This document shows, piece by piece, positions 21,211-33,626 of a stretch of DNA of 64,000 nt. The DNA is from Aurelia coerulea. Taxonomy: Eukaryota > Cnidaria > Scyphozoa > Semaeostomeae > Ulmaridae. The translations under genes were made by a program, and so were the position numbers. The notes beneath the pieces were generated by a model. The model was not told the origin of the DNA, ran no database searches, and saw only the letters and a program-made list of their open reading frames with translations. The first letter of the stretch is position 1; every line of letters begins with the position of its first letter. The stretch lies in NCBI GenBank assembly GCA_039566865.1, contig CM076949.1, positions 10,083,501 to 10,147,500 of the forward strand, given 5' to 3'.

Positions 21211-23115
21211 GAGGAATTCAAAATTCGTTCTGAACGGAAAGATTCTGATTGAAATTTATATATCAATAACAATCATTCTTTGATCAATTCATTCTCTGAT
21301 AAAACTCTGTATCTCTCTTTTAAAATACATTCTCTGATACGTCGAAGGCCAGCCACTTAGTAGCTACAATCTATATTATAAAGAATATTGCACTCATCAT
21401 TCCTTAAAACTTTAGTTCTGCAAGAAACTTCTTTTCTAGCACTATATTAGTGCAGCAGCTACCATTCTTTGAAACACTACTATAGCTATCAGTTTTTTCT
21501 TTAGTCTCATGTTCGCTTTGTTGCATTAACAAACATCGATTAATTGAATGTTTATTTTCTCAAGAAAAGCAAATTTTCCACAAAAAAGTGTGGATTGAAG
21601 TAACTTAGTAGCTACAATTAAGAGTGTAAGGGGTATTGCACTCATCATTCTATAAAACGATAGTTCTGCTATGAACTTCTTTCACAGAACTGTTTTAGTG
21701 ATGCAGCTACCATTCTTAGAAACGTTACCATAGCCATTAGTTTGTTCTTTAGTCTCCTGTTAACTTTGCCGCATTAACAAACATCGATTCGTTAAATGTT
21801 TATTTTCTCAAGGAAAACAAGTTTTCTACATAGAAAGTGTAGATTGACGTAACTTAGTATCTACAATTAATATTATAAAGAGTATTGCACTCATCATTCT
21901 TTTCAGTTCTAGTTCTGCCAGTAACTTCGTTCAGAGCATTATATTAGTGCTGCAGCCACCATTGTTTGAAACTCTACCATACCCATTAGTTTTTTGCTTT
22001 AGTCTCATGCTAGCTTTACCGAAATAACAAACATCGATTAATCAAATATTTTTTCTTTCTCAAGGAAAACAAGTTCTCTACATAAAAGTGTTGATTAACG
22101 TAATTTAGTAGCTAATATATATATAACATAAAGAGTATTGCGCTCATCGTTCTTTAAAACTTTAGTTCTGCCAGTAACTTTTTTCAGAGCACTATATTAG
22201 TGCTGTAGCCACCATTCTTTGAAACTCTACCATAGCCATTAGTTTTTGCTTTAGTCTCATGTTAGCTTTACTGCAATAACAAACATCGATTAATGAAATG
22301 TTTATTTTCTCAAGGAAAAGTGTGGATTAACGTAACTTAGTAGCTACATTTTATATTAGAAAGAGTATTGCACTCATCAATCTTTAAAACTTTAGTTCTG
22401 CAAGTAACTTCTTTCAGAGCACTATATCAGTGCTGCAGCCACCATTCTTTGGAACTTTACCAAAGCCATAAGTTTTTTCTTTAGTCTCATATTTGCATTA
22501 CTGCATAAACAAAGATGGATTAATTAAAGGTTTATTTTCTCAAGGAAAACAAAATGTCAACACAAAAAAATGGATCAACGTAACGTAGTAGCTACAATCT
22601 ATATCATAATGAGTATTGCGCTCATCATTCTTTAAAACTTTTGTTCTGCCAGTAACTTCTTACAGAGCACTATATTAGTGCTGCAGCCACCATTCTTTGA
22701 AATTTTACCATATCCATAAGTTTTTCTTTAGTCTCATGTTAGCTTTACCGAAATAACTAACATTGATTAATTAAATGTTTATTTTATTTAGTAAAACAAG
22801 TTTTCTACATAAAAAGTGTTGATTAACGTAATTTAGTAGCTAATATATATATAATAAGGAGTATTGCATTCATCATTCCTTAAAACTTTAGATCTGACAG
22901 TAACTTCTTTCAGAGCACTATATTAGTGCTGCAGCCACCATTCTTTGAAACTTTACTATTGCCATTAGTTTTTTCTTTAGTCTCATGTTAGCTTTACCGC
23001 AATAACAAACATCGATTAATTAGATGTTTATTTTCTCAAGGAAATCAAAATATCAACACAAAAAGTTTGGATTAACGTAACTTAGTAGCTACATTTTATA
23101 TTATAAAGAGTATTG

Positions 23116-23301
23116 AAGGTGTTGTGGCACAGTGGTGTAATCTTCTGACTTTGCAGCCAGAACAGTCAGACGGAGTGGGTTCGAAACCCGGTAGGGCCCC
23201 ACCACTGCAGCGTCATGACAAGGGGTCGTGGACTCGATTAGGTCTGCTCTATATCTGCGATCCCAGCGCTTTGCGCTGAAAAACGAAACTTCGCCTTCAC
23301 C
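23116..23301 (+). mobile_element. tRNA-derived SINE, copy 1
   Basis: A 186-bp element in the satellite, flanked by TATTG (23111-23115 and 23302-23306). It starts AAGGTGTTGTGGCACAGTGG (A-box-like TGGCACAGTGG), has a B-box-like GGTTCGAAACC about 45 bases later, and then a tRNA-unrelated body (CATGACAAGGGGTCGTGGAC and a GCGCTTTGCGCT hairpin) ending CGCCTTCACC. The internal pol III promoter boxes indicate tRNA ancestry. It is not a functional tRNA gene, since the anticodon arm is degenerate. Copies 2 and 3 sit at exactly the same position in the satellite unit. Confidence 0.85.
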
Positions 23302-23364
23302 TATTGCAATCATCATTCTTTAAAACTTTAGTTCTTCCAGTAACTACTTTCAGAGCACTATATT

Positions 23365-24971
23365 CTGGCTATACTTGCAGACCCTGAACATACTTTTGAA
23401 TCCTTTTCTTTCAATGAGGTTACTGCTAGAGATGTATGGCTCCAATTGAAAATGCTCGATGGCAGTAAATCAACAGGTGTTGATCAAATTCCACCAAAGC
23501 TTGTTTCTTTGGCTAGCGATGATTTAGCTGTCCCTCTTACTAACGCTATCAATTGTAGCATTCGTAATTTCATATTTCCCCAGAATGCAAAAACTGCAGC
23601 AGTCTGCCCTTTAGACAAAGGTGAACCCGTTCGTACCGTGGAGAGAAATTATCGTCCAGTCAGTATACTTAACACTTTTTCCAAAATTTTTGAAAAAATT
23701 CTAAAGGAACAGCTTAGCCCCTTCCTTGACAAGACCCTTTCGATCTTTATTGCAGCGTATAGAAGAGCATACAGTACACAGCATGTTTTGATTAAACTTG
23801 TAGAAGAGTGGAAATATAAACTTGACAATAACTTCATTGTAGGGTCCGTCTTGATGGATCTGTCAAAGGCTTTTGATTGCATCCCGCATGATTTAATAAT
23901 AGCCAAACTTCATGCATATGGCTTTGATGAAAATGCTTTGGTTCTTGTCTATTCCTATCTGAAAAAACGGAAGCAGAGTGTCCGGATAAATAATGTCTGC
24001 AGTTCTTTTCAAGAAATAGTATCAGGAGTCCCCCAAGGATCAGTGTTAGGTCCTATTCTTTTCAATTTCTATATAAATGATCTTTTCTATTACATAAAGC
24101 AAGCAACCATGTACAATTATGCTGATGATAACACGCTGGCTTTCTTTTCCAAATCCTTGCCGGATCTTGTCAAGGTTTTGGAAAGTGAAGCAAGCAGCGC
24201 TCTCTCTTGGCTTGAACAAAATGAAATGATTGCTAACCCTAACAAATTCCATGCACTCATTGTTAAAAAAGACCAGGCAAACACTTGTGGCATAAATCTT
24301 GATTTCCAAGGACATTCTATCAAATCTGAGGAGACTGTTAAACTCTTAGGTGTAACACTAGATTACAAATTGAACTTTGACCCACACATATTTCAAACCT
24401 TTGCAAAAAAGCCGCGGCACAACTAAACGTTCTTAAACGACTTAAGTCATTTATTGGTTTTGCTGAAAAAGAAGTTTTGGTTCAAAGTTTCGTGTACTCA
24501 AATTTTAACTACTGTCCTTTAGTTTGGTATTTTTCATCTTCAAAATCAGTCCAGAAAATTGAAAGAATACAGGAACGCGCGCTTAGATTTCTGTACAATG
24601 ATCACAAAAGCTCCTATAATGATCTTCTTATCAGGTCAAAAAGATGCACAATGCAAGTTGCTCGTCAGAGAACTCTCTGGGTCGAAATCTTTAAGACAAT
24701 AAAAAACTTGAATCCATCTTTTATGCGTAATATTTTTAGTTCAAGAACTTCAAATCATCCATCTCGGAATCCCAACAATTTAAATCATTTTCGACCAAAT
24801 CAGGTAACTTTCGGTTCCAAGAGCCTTAAAGCCATGGGACCTCAGATTTGGAACTGTTTGCCAAATGAACTAAAATCAGCTGAAAATCTAAACAGTTTCA
24901 AGGTTATGATAAAACAATGGAATGGCCCCACCTGTAAATGCAACGTTTGTAAATATAATGATATCATGTAG
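23365..24971 (+). pseudogene. LINE-E reverse transcriptase (most complete in window)
   Basis: Open from 23365 (LAILADPEHTFESFSFNEVT) to about 24395: LDGSKSTGVDQIPPKLVSLA, ERNYRPVSILNTFSKIFEKI, STQHVLIKLVEEWKYKLDNN, LMDLSKAFDCIPHDLIIAKL (motif A), SGVPQGSVLGPILFNFYIND, YNYADDNTLAFFSKS (catalytic YADD, about 24115), EETVKLLGVTLDYKLNFDPH. One frameshift at about 24395-24420, after which the thumb continues in another frame (QSFVYSNFNYCPLVWYFSSS, ERIQERALRFLYNDHKSSYN, SLKAMGPQIWNCLPNELKSA) to a stop at 24969-24971. The endonuclease is absent because of truncation. Catalytic residues are intact but the element is inactive. Confidence 0.9.
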
Positions 24972-25160
24972 ATTTTGTCCATTTATGTCCATGTAGTTTG
25001 ATATTTATCTTCTGTATATACGTATTCATTTCCTTAACGTTATTTTTCCATTTGTTAGTAGATTCGATTTAGATTAGTTGTATGTGTATATATTTGTATA
25101 TATATATGTATAGCTAGGTGTAAAAAATCGAATAAAAATAAGATAACAAACAAACAAACA
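23365..25160 (+). mobile_element. 5'-truncated LINE (LINE-E) inserted in the satellite
   Basis: Flanked by ATATT (23360-23364 and 25161-25165) within the satellite word CACTATATTAGTGCT, so both boundaries are defined by comparison with uninserted units. The 3' end is AATAAAAATAAGATAACAAA plus an (ACAA)n tail. Coding begins at the very first base (5' truncation into the reverse transcriptase). Same family as LINE-A. Confidence 0.9.
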
Positions 25161-26353
25161 ATATTAATGCTGCAGCCACTATTCTTTGGAACTTTACCAA
25201 AGTCATTAGTTTTTTCGTTAGTCTCATGTTAGCTTTACTGCAATAACAATCATCGATTAATGAAATGTTTATTTTCTCAAGGAAAATAGAATATCAACGC
25301 AAAAAGTGTGGATTAACGAAACTTAGTAGCTACATTTTATATTCTCCAGATTATTGCATTGATCATTTTTTTAAACTTTAAATCTGCTATTAACTTCTTT
25401 CAGAGCACTATATTAGTGCTGTAGCCACAATTCTTTGAAACTCTACCATAGCCATTAGTTTTTTGCTTTAGTCTCATGTTAGATTTACCACAATAACAAA
25501 CATCGATTATTCAAATATTTACTTTCTCAAGGAAAACAAGTTTTCTACATAAAAAGTGTTGATTAACGTAATTTAGTAGCTAATGTATATATAATAAAGA
25601 GTATTGCACTCATCATTCTTTAAAACTTTAGTTCTGCCAGTAACTTATTTCAGAGCACTATATTAGTGCTGTAGCCACCATTCTTTGAAACTCTACCATA
25701 GCCATTAGTTTTTGCTTTAGTCTCATGTTAGCTTTGCTGCAATAACAAACATCGATTAATGAAATGTTTATTTTCTGAAGGAAAATAGAATATCAACGCA
25801 AAAAGTGTGGATAAACGTAACTTAGTACCTACTTTTTATGTTAGAAAGAGTATTGCATTCATCAATCTTTAAAACTTTAGTTCTGCAAGTAACTTCTTTC
25901 AGAGCACTATATCAGTGCTGCAGCCACCATTCTTTGGAACTTTACCAAAGCCATAAGTTTTTTCTTTAGTCTCATGTTAGCTTTACCGAAATAACAAACA
26001 TTGATTAATTAAATAATTATTTTCTTTAGTAAAACATGTTTTCTACATAAAAAGTGTTGATTAACGTAATTTAGTAGCTAATATATATATAATAAAGAGT
26101 ATTGCACTCATCATTCTTTAAAACTTTAGTTCTTACAGTAACTTCTTTCAGAGCACTATATTAGTGCTGAAGCCACAATTCTTTGAAATTTTACCATAGC
26201 CATTTGTTTTTTCTTTTGTCTTATGTTAGCTTTACCGCAATAACAAACAAGGATTAATTAAATGTTTACTTTCTCAAGGAAATCAAAATATCAACACAAA
26301 AAGTTTGGATTAACGTAACTTAGTAGCTACATTTTATATTATAAAGAGTATTG

Positions 26354-26538
26354 AAGGTGTTGTGGCGCAGTGGTGTAATCTTCTGACTTTGCAGCCAGAA
26401 CAGTCAGACGGAGTGGTTCGAAACCCGGTAGGGCCCCACCACTGCAGCGTCATGACAAGGGGTCGCGGACTCGATTAGGTCTGCTCTAAATCTGCGATCC
26501 CAGCGCTTTGCGCTGAAAAACGAAACTTCGCCTTCACC
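26354..26538 (+). mobile_element. tRNA-derived SINE, copy 2
   Basis: Nearly identical to copy 1, flanked by the same TATTG (26349-26353 and 26539-26543) in the same register of the satellite. One G is missing before the B box (GAGTGGTTCG versus GAGTGGGTTCG). The satellite to its right carries a shortened junction (TTCTTTAAAACGTAAGTTAG) that is also found right of copy 3 but not copy 1. Confidence 0.85.
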
Positions 26539-27381
26539 TATTGCAATCATCATTCTTTAAAACGTAAGTTAGTAGCTACAATATATATTCTCAAGAGTAT
26601 TACACTAATCATTCTTTTAAACTTTAGTTCTGCTATTAACTTCTTTCAGAGCACTATATTAGTGCTGCAGCCACCATTCTTTGAAATTTTACCATAGCCA
26701 TTAGTTTTTTCTTTAGTCTCATGTTAGCTTTACCGCAATAACAAACAAGGATTGATTAAATGTTTATTTTCTCAAGGAAAATAAAATATCAAAACAAAAA
26801 GTGTGGATTAACGTAAATTTAGTAGCCACAATATATATTCTCAAGAGTATTGCACTCAACATTCTTTTAAACTTTAGTTCTGCTATTAACTTCTTTCAGA
26901 GCTCTATATTCGTGCTGTAGCCACCATTCTTTAAAACTTTACCATAGGCATTAGTTTTGGCTTTAGTGTCATGTTTGCTTTACCGCAATAACGAACATCG
27001 ACTAATTAAATGTTTATTTTGTCAAGGAAAACAAGTTGTCTACATAGAAAGAGTGGATTAACGTAACTTAGTTGCTACATTTTATATTATAAAGAGTATT
27101 GCACTGATCATTCTTTGAAATTTTCGTTCTGCCAGAAATTTCTTTTAGAGCACTATATTAGTGCTGCAGCCACCAATTTTTGAAACTTTACCATAGCCAA
27201 TAGTTTTTGTTTTTTAGTCTCGTTTTAACTTTATCGTTATAGCAAACATCGATTAATTGAATGTTTATTTTCTCAAAGAACACAAGCTCTCTACATAGAA
27301 AGCGTTGACTAAAGTAACTTAGTAGCTACAATTTATATTCAAGCTGCAGCCACCATTCTTCGAAACTTTACCATAGCCAGT

Positions 27382-28435
27382 CTAAATCACGAGCTACTAT
27401 TAGCAAAATTGCATGCATATGGTTTTAGTAGAAGTGCTCTAGTGCTTATTCACAGCTGTCTTTCGAACAGAAGACAAAGAGTCAAAATTAATGGTTCCTT
27501 TAGCACGTGGAAAGAAACTAACTTAGGTGTGCCACAAGGTTTAGTGCTAAGGCCCCTGTTATTTAACATATATATTAACGATTTATTTCTTCTGATGAAC
27601 GGAGCCGAAATATGCAACTATGCAGATGATACTACCTTATAATCATTCGATTGTGAGGTAAGAAATGTGATAACAAGACTAGAGCAAGATGCAAACTGAC
27701 TAACAGCATGGTTTCCAGAAAACTATATGAAATTAAATGAAGATATATGTCACTTCATTCTTTTTGGGGCTAGCAAAGAAAGAGTTAATATGCACGTTGG
27801 AGAAGCCCAGATAGAAGAAAGTGACAAAGAAAAGTTACTGGGCATTAGTCTTGATAAGAAATTAAGTTTTAAAAAGCATGTCCAAACGCTATGTAAAAAA
27901 ACTAGTCAGAAGCTTCATGCTCTTACTCGCATTTCAATCTTCATGGAGCCCGACAAACTAAAACTGTTGATGAAAACCTTCATTATGTCCCAGTTTAGCT
28001 ATTGCCCGCTGATTTGGATGTTTCACAATAGAAATTTGAATAATAAGATAAACAGGCCCTAAGAATAGCATATAAGGACAATGTTTCTAGCTTTGAAAAA
28101 TTGTTAGAAATGGATAATTCGGTAATCGTTCATCAGAGGAACTTGCAGTTGCTCATGGTAGAGATCTACAAAACAAAATATGATCTAGATCCCAGCTTTA
28201 CGAAGCAAATTTTTGAGGAAAAAGAAATGCCTTACAACCTAAGGTGTTCTGATAAACTACAACTACCAAAAGCGAAAACAACTTGCCTTGGAATCGATAC
28301 AGTCAGATTTATGGGGAAAAAAAGTATGGGAGACACTACCACCAGAACTGAAAAATTCAGATTCTCTTCAGATTTTCAAAAGGCTTATCAAAGCCAATCA
28401 ATGCCAAGCCTGCAACTGCAAATTATGCTAAATAT
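27382..28435 (+). pseudogene. LINE-F reverse transcriptase, broken
   Basis: Starts in the palm region: LAKLHAYGFSRSALVLIHSC, RRQRVKINGSFSTWKETNLG, GVPQGLVLRPLLFNIYINDL, ICNYADDTTL (catalytic YADD, about 27618) followed at once by a stop at 27640-27642. A second in-frame stop lies near 27697. Then AWFPENYMKLNEDICHFILF, EKLLGISLDKKLSFKKHVQT, MKTFIMSQFSYCPLIWMFHN, a frameshift near 28060, and NLQLLMVEIYKTKYDLDPSF in another frame to the terminus. Inactive. Confidence 0.85.
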
Positions 28436-28622
28436 TTTATCCCAATTTAGGTTTTTTATTGTAAATTATATCTTCACTTGTAATATTATATGTATTTTTT
28501 GTAAATAGTTGGCCTTAATTAGCAATTGTAGCTATATTTTTTAGCCAACTTTAAATGAAGGAATCAATGATAATAAGAATAATATTGATAATAATAATAA
28601 TTGATAATAATAATAATAATAT
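27382..28622 (+). mobile_element. 5'-truncated LINE with (TAA)n tail (LINE-F)
   Basis: Plus-strand LINE in the satellite, starting at about GTCTAAATCACGAGC and ending in a TAATAATAA tail (about 28580-28622). Satellite to the left stops after TTTACCATAGCC and resumes on the right at ATTATAAAAAGTATTGCAC, about 130 bp further along the unit. Insertion was therefore accompanied by loss of target sequence or later unequal exchange. Same family as LINE-J at 53712, and truncated at the same point. Confidence 0.85.
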
Positions 28623-30225
28623 TATAAAAAGTATTGCACTCATCTTTCTTCAAAACTTTAGTTCTTCCAGTAACTACTTTCAGAGCAATATATTTGTGCT
28701 AAAGCCACCATTCTCTGGAACTTTACCAAAGCCATAAGTTTTTTCTTTAGTCTCATGTTAGCATTACTGCAATAACAAACATCGATTAATTAAATGTTTA
28801 TTTTCTCAAGGAAAACAAAATATCAACACAAAAAGTTTGGATTAACGTAACTTAGTAACTAAATTTTATATTATAAAGAGTATTGCACTCATCATTCTTT
28901 AAAACTTTAGTTCTGCCAGTAACTACTTTCAGAGCACTATATTAGTGCTGCAGCCACCATTCTTTGAAACTTTACCATAGCCATTAGTTTTGGCTTTAGT
29001 CTCATGTTAGCTTTACCGCAATAACAAACATCGATTAATTAAATGTTTATTTTCTCAAAGAAGACAAGTTTTCTACAGAGAAAGTGTGGATTAACGTAAG
29101 TTAGTAGCTACAATATATATTCTCAAGAGTATTGCACTAATCATTCTTTTAAACTTTAGTTCTGCTATTAACTTCTTTTAGAGCACTATATTAGTACTGA
29201 AGCCACAATTCTTTGAAATTTTACCATAGCCATTTGTTTTTTCTTTTGTCTTATGTTAGCTTTACCGCAATAACAAACAAGGATTAATTAAATGTTTATT
29301 TTCTCAATGAAAAGAAAATATCAAAACAAAAAGTGTGGATTAACGTGAGTTAGTAGCTACAATATATATTCTCAAGAGTATTGCACTCATCATTCTTTTA
29401 AACTTTAGTTCTGCTATTAACTTCTTTCAGAGTTCTATCTTAGTGCTGCAGCCACCATTCTTTGAAACTTTACCATAGGCATTAGTTTTGGCTTTAGTCT
29501 CATGTTAGCTTTACCACAATAACAAACATCGATTAATTAAATGTTTATTTTCTCAAGGAAAACAAGTTTTCTACATAGAAAGAGTGGATTATCGTAACTT
29601 AGTAGCTACAATTTATATTTGAAAGAGTATTGCACTCATCATTCTTTTAAACTTTTTTTCTGCTATTAACTTCTTTCGGAGCTCTATATAAGTGCTTTAG
29701 CCACCATTCTTTGAAACTTTACCATAGGCATTAGTTTTGGCTTTAGTCTCAAGTTAGCTTTACCACAATAACAAACATCGATTAATTAAATGTTTATTTT
29801 CTCAAGGAAGACAAGTTTTCTACATAGAAAGGGTGGATTAACGTAACTTAGTAGCTACATTTTATATTATAAAGAGTATTGCACTCATCATTCTTTAAAA
29901 CCTTAGTTCTGTCAGAAACTTCTTTCAGAGCACTATATTAGTGCTGCAGCCACCATTCTTTGAAACTTTACCATATCCATTAGTTTTTTCTTTAGTCTCA
30001 TGTTTTCATTACCGTAATAACAAACAAGGATGAATTAATTGTTTATTTTGTCAAGGACAACAAGTTTTCTCATAGAAAGTGTGGTTTAACGTAACTTAGT
30101 AGCTACAATATATATCATAAAGAGTATTGCACTCATCATTCTTTAAAACTTTAGTCCTGCTATTAACTTCTTTCGGAGCTCTATATAAGTGCTGTAGCCA
30201 CCATTGTTTGAAACATTACTATAGC

Positions 30226-31893
30226 CAGGGCCGCCGAGAGCGAGGGCGGGCCCCGGGGAAAATAGTGGATGCGGGCCCCTTGCTTGGCACTGGCACCAAA
30301 AGCGTAGATTAACATAGGTCCATCTAAGGCCCTCTAACTTTTGCGTTATGTTGTTGTTGTTATCACTCCTTTTGTAGCAGCAAGTCAACAGAGGGAGGGG
30401 GCGAAACGAGAGATTTTTGGAATGAGTCTACTACGAGTGCACAGTTTGGAAAATTTCGTGAATTCCAAAACATGAAAATCGTGAATTTTTATGTCGGATT
30501 TTGTGACTAAAGTGCAATGTCTAATCCTCATCAATTTCTAGCAGCAAAAATGATCCACGGTAAGAACTAGGCATGTCGGAATGAAATTCTATTTTGAGAG
30601 GCTAGAACTTGATGCGAGCGCAGTGAGCAAAGATGGGGTCCGGGGGCTCGCCCCCGGGAAAATTTTTCATGACCACGCCCTTTAGATCGCTGGAAAATGT
30701 ATCATTTTTGTAAAATCTGCCATTTAAAGAGGCAAAGGATCGTGACTGATGGAGTTTTTTCCGGGAAATTTTGAAAATAGGACCTCAATCAATTTCACGA
30801 GAATTCACCGGGTCCGCCAAAATAAACTATGCACGTTAGACAGGCCAGAATAAATCGTACATAGGACCGATTTTGCAGATTTATGACTAAATCATTTGCA
30901 GAAAGTCTGAATTAGATACTGGGATTTTTGCAAATTTTTAATTCTCAGTTTTTAGAGCTAGAAGCGAGTTTCCTAAAATGTTAATTTTCGAAAACAATGA
31001 AAAACGATCAAAACTCATCGATCAAGTTTTCTACAGAATGGACATGAATGGGCAAAGAGAGAACTTGTTCGTGGTGATTTGCGATTTGGAAATCGAATGA
31101 TTGTAATTTGCTGTACGAAAGTTCATACTAAACCCCCAAATGCCCCTGAAAACGTTTTCTCTTTATTCATTCATGTTGAATCTTTTAAAATTTGATCAAC
31201 GTTTTTTGATCGTTTTCAATGTTCTCGAAAACGAACATTTTAAGAAACTTGCTTCTAGCTCAAAAAACTGGAAACGGAAAAATTTGCAAAGAGAATCTAA
31301 TCCAGGCTTTTTGCTAACGATTAAGTCATAAATCTTCAAAATCGGTTTAGTGTACGATTTATCGTGGCCTACCAAACGTGCATAGTTCATTTTGGCGCAC
31401 CCGGTAGATTATTTTTGAATTGCATAATATCAAAAATGACAGATCTTCCGATGGGCCTGAAAAACGTAGATAGAAAAGTAATAAACTTTCTGACAGAGTT
31501 TATTTATTCGAAAACATCAGTAATGGCATGAGCAATATTTTCAGTAGCTTATTCTCAATACGATTTAACAAAACAATGTTGATAGAAGCGAGAAGATGTA
31601 GACTCCCGTTCGATTTCTGTGCATTTTTGTTGTTGTTTACATTCGGCCAGAGAAATTTACAACACAACACGAAGTTTATTGCAATTGAAATGAACTAAGG
31701 CCCGTGATATCATTTGAACTTGAAAGTGCAATGGACAAGAATAAAGTTTGATCGGGGCCCCTTGCGGGGCCCAGCTAGATGATATCATTGCAACAAACAA
31801 TGGAAAAACAAAGCTTCATTTTCACGGGCCCCTGGCGGAGCCCGGGCCCCGGGGCAGTTGCCCCGGCTACCCCCCCCCCTCTCGGCGGTCCTG
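30226..31893. mobile_element. Non-autonomous hAT transposon, 1668 bp, with nested foldback MITE
   Basis: Flanked by an exact 8-bp duplication ACTATAGC (30218-30225 and 31894-31901) within the satellite word CCATAGCCATTAG. Ends are CAGGGCCGCCGAGAG and CTCTCGGCGGTCCTG. The 8-bp duplication and CAG/CTG-type termini identify hAT. Subterminal GC-rich hairpins (GGGCCCCGGGG) occur near both ends. No transposase. A foldback MITE occupies 30808-31404, so the original hAT was about 1.07 kb. Confidence 0.92.
30808..31404. mobile_element. Foldback MITE, CCGGGTGCGCC family, copy 2
   Basis: A 597-bp element nested in the hAT. Left end CCGGGTCCGCCAAAATAAAC, right end GCGCACCCGG; TA follows on the right (31405-31406), CA precedes on the left (one change from TA). 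Arms match copy 1 at 2751-3633 (for example CGTACATAGGACCGATTTTG and CGATTTATCGTGGCC). The two minor open frames at 31140-31390 are arm sequence. Confidence 0.88.
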
Positions 31894-33000
31894 ACTATAG
31901 CCATTAGTTTTATCTTTAGTCTCATATTTGCATTACTGCATAAACAAAGATGGATTAGTTAAAGGTTTATTTTCTCAAGGAAAACAAAATGTCAACACAA
32001 AAAAATGGATCAACGTAACGTAGTAGCTACAATCTATATCATAATGAGTATTGCGCTCATCATTCTTTAAAACTTTTGTTCTGCCAGTAACTTCTTACAG
32101 AGCACTATATTAGTGCTGCAGCCACCATTCTTTGAAATCTTACCATATCCATTAGTTTTTTCTTTAGTCTCATGTTGGCTTTACTGCAATGACAAACATC
32201 GATTAATTAAATGTTTATTTTGTCAAGGAAAACAGGTTTTCTACATAGAAAGTGTGCATTAACGTAACTTAGTAGCTACAATCTTTTTTCTCAAAAGTAT
32301 TGCACACATCATTCTTTTAAACTTTAGTTCTGCTATTAACTTCTCTCAGAGCACTATATTAGTGCTGCAGCCACCATATCCACTAGTTTTTTTTTTAGTG
32401 TCATGTTGGCTTTACCGCAATAACAAACATCGATTAATTAAATGTTTTTTTTTTCATAATCAATTGAAAGGAGAAAAATACTCAAAAATACAACTACTGT
32501 ACCTATCATGGCGGGAATAGACACAAGGTCATCGGAGTTCCCACATTGAAAGACACTAACAACTCAAAATTTCAATACACAAGGAAAAAAACAAGAACGA
32601 CGCTACTAAGAAAAAGTTAATGTCTGTCTCACATCCCATGTCAATCAACAATATCAGCGAGTATTGAAAATTTGGGCGGTAATGAGAAAAATGCAAATGC
32701 ACGGTAATGAGCAGATGGCCCCCACGCGCCGATGGACAGCCGCCGCCCAGTGTCATATGCGCCACCCCAATTGGGATAGCACACCAAAACCAGAGGGCAG
32801 CAGCCACCCATCCGCACCGCAGGGATCCCATCCACCCACTATCCGGCACCCGCACCCTAAGATAACCAATATAAAACTTTTGAAATATCACTTGACATCA
32901 AATGCAAGACAGAAATTATCTACAAAAATTACTACAAAAGAGGTGCTGGGAGGGGATGCTGCTTTGTTTACTTTTGAAGCGCGCCTCAAAAACGCGCTTC

Positions 33001-33560
33001 AGCCGAGTCTCTTCGTTGCCTTGATATAGTTAATTGTTGCTTCCATTATCATTCTGTTTGCAGTTAGAGTCAGATCTGGATTTCCAAATAGAATTATATG
33101 ACATAAGGATTGCGTGTCCAGTCCTGCTATATCTAACCCCGGAATATCCTATAAGCTGCCAAGGAGGCCTCGTCGTGCTTCTTAAAAAATAGGGCAATGC
33201 AGGAGGAAATTTTCACTATCTTCTTTAGCAATACCACACAGGCATACAGGATCTAGGCAGTCAAAGTTGTGGCTGAATCTGTGCTCATTTAATCCACTAA
33301 ACTTTTGTCGCAATTATGACAAGTGCTTAACACCGATAGTATCATTTATACCGTAAATTGAATTCTTATTGGGTCTTATCATAGCAAGTAATTTACGTTT
33401 AAACTCAGAAATTGACGACGAGTTTCTTTTCTCGTGTCATCATCGAGCAAATTCCACTCAAAAGTTGCATTTTGAAAGTAGGTGTTCGAGTATCGCGCAG
33501 TTCTTCCATCATTTTGGTCATAACTTCTCTTATTTTGTTGCTGAAGGGATTTTATCGTGT
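33001..33560 (-). pseudogene. LINE-X C-terminal region (cysteine-histidine motif)
   Basis: Minus-strand pieces in shifting frames. TYFQNATFEWNLLDDDT lies near 33460; then MIRPNKNSIYGINDTIG, KFSGLNEHRFSHNFDCLDPV, and CLCGIAKEDSENFLLHCPIF (Cys-Cys-His-Cys arrangement near 33200). PGLDIAGLD and LFGNPDLTL follow, ending NYIKATKRLG and a stop near 33001. This domain follows the reverse transcriptase in many cnidarian LINEs; its role is unproven, with nucleic acid binding presumed. Several frameshifts; inactive. Confidence 0.75.
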
Positions 33561-33570
33561 ATAAATAATG

Positions 33571-33626
<56 letters not shown>

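Larger units (their letters stand above)
21345..32447. repeat. Satellite array, about 248 bp per unit (left block)
   Basis: Roughly 24 head-to-tail units once insertions are subtracted. Each unit contains GTATTGCACTCATCATTCTT, CAGAGCACTATATTAGTGCT (a short palindrome), GCAGCCACCATTCTTTGAAA, TCTTTAGTCTCATGTTAGCT, AACAAACATCGATTAATTAA, ATGTTTATTTTCTCAAGGAA and TTAACGTAACTTAGTAGCTA. Spacing of GTATTG words at 29377, 29627, 29876 and 30124 is 248-250 bp. Two subtypes alternate irregularly: ACAAGTTTTCTACATAGAAA or AAAATATCAACACAAAAAGT after the CTCAAGGAAA block. Interrupted by two SINEs, two LINEs and one hAT element, and at its right end by LINE-X, after which it resumes at 49514. No coding capacity. 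It may be centromeric or pericentromeric, or simply a dispersed local array; sequence alone does not decide. Confidence 0.95.

Noticed and set aside
23116..23301. Possible tRNA gene (A and B box present)
   Set aside because: The anticodon arm and acceptor stem are not well paired, the sequence continues into a non-tRNA body, and target duplications flank it; it is a SINE.
23365..24971. Reverse transcriptase as part of a retron, group II intron or diversity-generating element
   Set aside because: Motif order, truncation pattern, tails and sequence blocks are those of CR1/L2-type LINEs in an animal genome.
21345..32447. Regular repeats with unique-looking segments between them, superficially like a CRISPR array
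   Set aside because: Units are about 248 bp, head to tail, without spacers, and the interruptions are typical eukaryotic transposons.
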